Shown here: piece by piece, positions 6,117 through 7,612 of the stretch
Position numbering within the stretch: the first letter of the stretch is position 1
Layout of the letters: the number at the start of each line of letters is the position of its first letter
Source: Woeseia sp.
GTDB taxonomy: Bacteria; Pseudomonadota; Gammaproteobacteria; Steroidobacterales; Woeseiaceae
Direction: 5' to 3'
Assembly: GCA_018701055.1 (NCBI GenBank)
Contig: JABIUH010000233.1
Coordinates: forward strand, 1 to 7,612
DNA length: 7,612 bases
The notes under the pieces: model-generated
The model's database searches: none
What the model was told of the DNA's origin: nothing
The model's input: only the letters and a program-made list of their open reading frames with translations
Made by a program: the position numbers and the translations under genes

Positions 6117-6352
6117 TCATACAGAATTTTCTCGATGGAGGAATTCGAATCCTAGTACGTAATGGAGGACTTGGTTACTAACTATGCGGTTCCATCCGCA
6201 GCGATAGGCCGTTCACCGGATGATCGCGGTTGAATTGCGTATCGGATTTTCCTTTTGTTCGAGTCCACAGACAAGAACATGGGTCATCTATAAATGCGAT
6301 GATACCCAAGGTCGCGCCACAGTTGGTGTGCATGAACGGTTCGGTCTCATAG

Positions 6353-6403
6353 AGCTGCCGAATCAATCGGGCTGGGTCGGACTTGTACTGTGCATCGGCA
6401 GCT
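6353..6403. repeat. Nine-base perfect inverted repeat
   Basis: AGCTGCCGA (6353-6361) and TCGGCAGCT (6395-6403), with 33 bases between. No T-run follows on either strand. It could be a structured RNA element or recombination scar; no function can be assigned. Confidence 0.5.
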
Positions 6404-6470
6404 GACTTTGCCCCAGATCCGCGTGGGTCATATTGTTTTTGACTGACGAAAGATCGGAACAATTTGCGTA

Positions 6471-6480
6471 GTGTGCACAC
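6471..6480. promoter_or_regulatory. Palindrome upstream of the lipoprotein gene, possible operator
   Basis: GTGTGCACAC is a perfect ten-base palindrome 74 bases before the lipoprotein ATG, in the zone where its promoter should lie. A dimeric regulator could bind here, but no matching regulator is in view. Confidence 0.3.
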
Positions 6481-6554
6481 AGTTTCCCGCCCGTATTTGG
6501 GCTAGTATTTGCGGTTAGGGAAAACACCTCAACATTGCACGGACACATCAATTT

Positions 6555-7612
6555 ATGCTAAATCGCATGCAATTTTTTCTCGGTTTTTTGTGGGTTGCTG
6601 CGATCGTTGGTGGGTGCGGTGGTGGCGGATCGGGTGGCAGTGCCGTGGTTGGCCCGGGTGGTGGCGTACAGCCTTTGCCCACGGAGCCCGCAGCAGTCGT
6701 TATCAGCTATGCCGGCAATACCCAGCCAGCAGTAATCGACAGATCAAACGCAGCTCACTTTGCCGGACTCGCCGTCGAGTTGCGATCCCTAACGCAATTG
6801 GCCGAGGCTACCTGGATTCCATTGCCACAGCAATCCGGTGAACTCAGCGACACGCTGACGGGACCCGATGGTGGAATTGCCGTTGCTACTGGTAGGGTGG
6901 ACGCGAACGGTGTCGGCTATTTGCTGGTCGACTTCCAGGCTTTTGCTGACAGTGGGATTACATTCAACGGCAGCTACATTCAGCGTTATCGAACGTTTGC
7001 ACCGCAGGCGACCGGCCTGCTCTATTCCAACGCTGGAGCGGGGAGTATCGAATTTGATGACCTTGTCGTTTCAACTGGCCAGGGGAGCACGACTTTCCGT
7101 GGCAGCGTCGTATTTACCGGCGCAAACCGACAGCGATTCGATATCGATCTACAAATCATTGACGACGTGACGGGTGAGATCGTCTTTTACGAAAACTGCG
7201 CGATTGATTTTTCTACGCTGGACGTCTCAGTCGACCCGCAACCGGGACTTTCGATTTCCGGAACTATAAACGACGCATTGCTTGGGTCCGTGCAAATGAC
7301 ATCAATCAATCCGTTTAGAAATCTCGCGATAGTCGCTGATGCTGGTTTTGTCGTTGCGGGTGGGGGTGGCGGCTTCAGACTGGCGAGCGCCGGGCCAGTG
7401 CTTGAATTCAGATCATTGTCGCGAGCATATGGTGCTCTCGTCATCGACAGCGATAACGACGGTATGCCCGAGGAATCACTGCGCATAAGTTGGGGAGAAC
7501 TCGCGGGCCTTGTTGAGTCGAAAAACTCGGTGGCTTCAGGACCAATTGCTAATGCAGGCGACGCAGTTTTGGTGGCGGCAGGGACAAAAGTATCCTTGCA
7601 CGGTTTGTACAG
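6555..7612 (+). CDS. Secreted lipoprotein with start of a PKD-like domain (3' end beyond window)
   Basis: The frame stays open for 352 codons to the window edge. Residues 1-20 are a type II signal peptide (MQFFLGFLWVAAIVGG) with lipobox VGG-C, lipidated Cys21, followed by a Gly-rich linker (GGGGSGGS) that would tether the protein to a membrane. The body is mostly predicted beta: YAGNTQPAVIDRSNAAHFA (52-70), ISGTINDALLGSVQMTSINPF (234-254), and a D-x-D-x-D-G calcium-type loop (DSDNDG, 298-303) leading to ISWGEL. From residue 330, PIANAGDAVLVAAGTKVSL matches the opening of PKD/Ig-like repeats, so the missing part probably holds further beta-sandwich domains. The order 'Y-x-G-x-T ... NA', 'SG-x-I', 'D-x-DGDG ... 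W-x-x-L', then PKD is one I associate with gammaproteobacterial surface lipoproteins of unknown role. ATG 6555 is chosen (in-frame TAG upstream); ATG 6567 is possible. No strong Shine-Dalgarno is visible. Confidence 0.8.
   Translation, partial: MLNRMQFFLGFLWVAAIVGGCGGGGSGGSAVVGPGGGVQPLPTEPAAVVISYAGNTQPAVIDRSNAAHFAGLAVELRSLTQLAEATWIPLPQQSGELSDTLTGPDGGIAVATGRVDANGVGYLLVDFQAFADSGITFNGSYIQRYRTFAPQATGLLYSNAGAGSIEFDDLVVSTGQGSTTFRGSVVFTGANRQRFDIDLQIIDDVTGEIVFYENCAIDFSTLDVSVDPQPGLSISGTINDALLGSVQMTSINPFRNLAIVADAGFVVAGGGGGFRLASAGPVLEFRSLSRAYGALVIDSDNDGMPEESLRISWGELAGLVESKNSVASGPIANAGDAVLVAAGTKVSLHGLY

Larger units (their letters stand above)
6117..6554. other. Gene-poor stretch with inverted repeats
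   Basis: About 440 bases between the second tRNA remnant and the lipoprotein gene, with no convincing coding sequence on either strand. Visible structures are a T-arm-like AGGA-TTCGAAT-TCCT on the minus strand near 6130-6144, without any surrounding tRNA; a hairpin TGCGG-TTCCAT-CCGCA (6185-6200); a 9-bp inverted repeat at 6353-6403; and a 10-bp palindrome at 6471-6480. It must hold the lipoprotein promoter, but I cannot pick a good -35/-10 pair. Confidence 0.5.

Noticed and set aside
6130..6144. T-arm-like AGGA-TTCGAAT-TCCT on the minus strand
   Set aside because: Only four stem pairs, and no acceptor strand, CCA or anticodon arm at the right distances; not enough for a tRNA relic.
6178..6480. 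100-residue minus-strand frame
   Set aside because: No recognisable domain, composition rich in Cys, His and Arg with no pattern, and the 9-bp inverted repeat lies within it. It could be a decayed gene but I cannot support one.
6509..7170. Two plus-strand frames at 6509-6841 and 6868-7170
   Set aside because: Both are out of frame with the continuous lipoprotein frame from 6555, which has a signal peptide, lipobox and PKD-like start.

Overview
The window looks like a piece of a proteobacterial chromosome, most likely from a marine or soil gammaproteobacterium. The basis is a large TonB-dependent receptor with a typical 'EEIVVTASKR' box, two periplasmic DUF6152-type proteins, a lipobox protein ending in the start of a PKD-like domain, clear Shine-Dalgarno sites, and middling GC content judged by eye. 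The genus cannot be fixed from the sequence.

Layout, left to right. (1) 1-240, minus strand: the first 73 residues of a class I SAM-dependent methyltransferase, preceded by the C-terminal tail of a type III PLP-dependent (ornithine/diaminopimelate) decarboxylase that has lost its catalytic body. (2) 484-528: a clean 3' half of a tRNA-Arg(UCG), from anticodon loop to CCA, with no 5' half. It abuts the decarboxylase tail. (3) 771-3073, minus strand: a two-gene operon of paralogous exported proteins, each with a signal peptide, a His-rich mature start, a DUF6152-like domain and a shared C-terminal region. (4) 3074-3325: a divergent promoter region with a near-consensus sigma70 promoter for the operon and a weaker extended -10 promoter for the receptor. 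(5) 3326-5917, plus strand: an 863-residue TonB-dependent outer-membrane receptor. (6) 5956-6116: a second, degenerate copy of the tRNA-Arg 3' half in the same orientation, interrupted by two hairpin-bearing insertions. (7) 6117-6554: no convincing gene, but several inverted repeats. (8) 6555 to the end, plus strand: a lipoprotein gene open to the window edge.

How the parts fit. The receptor and the divergent DUF6152 pair look like one uptake or envelope module: the receptor imports a ligand across the outer membrane and the two exported proteins act in the periplasm. The substrate is not visible. This 5.5-kb module is bracketed by direct repeats of a tRNA-Arg 3' half, the classic attachment-site segment for tyrosine integrases, and the left repeat coincides with a truncated gene. 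The module may therefore have arrived as, or inside, an integrative element whose integrase is not in the window. The repeat structure and the gene truncation are seen directly; mobility is inference.
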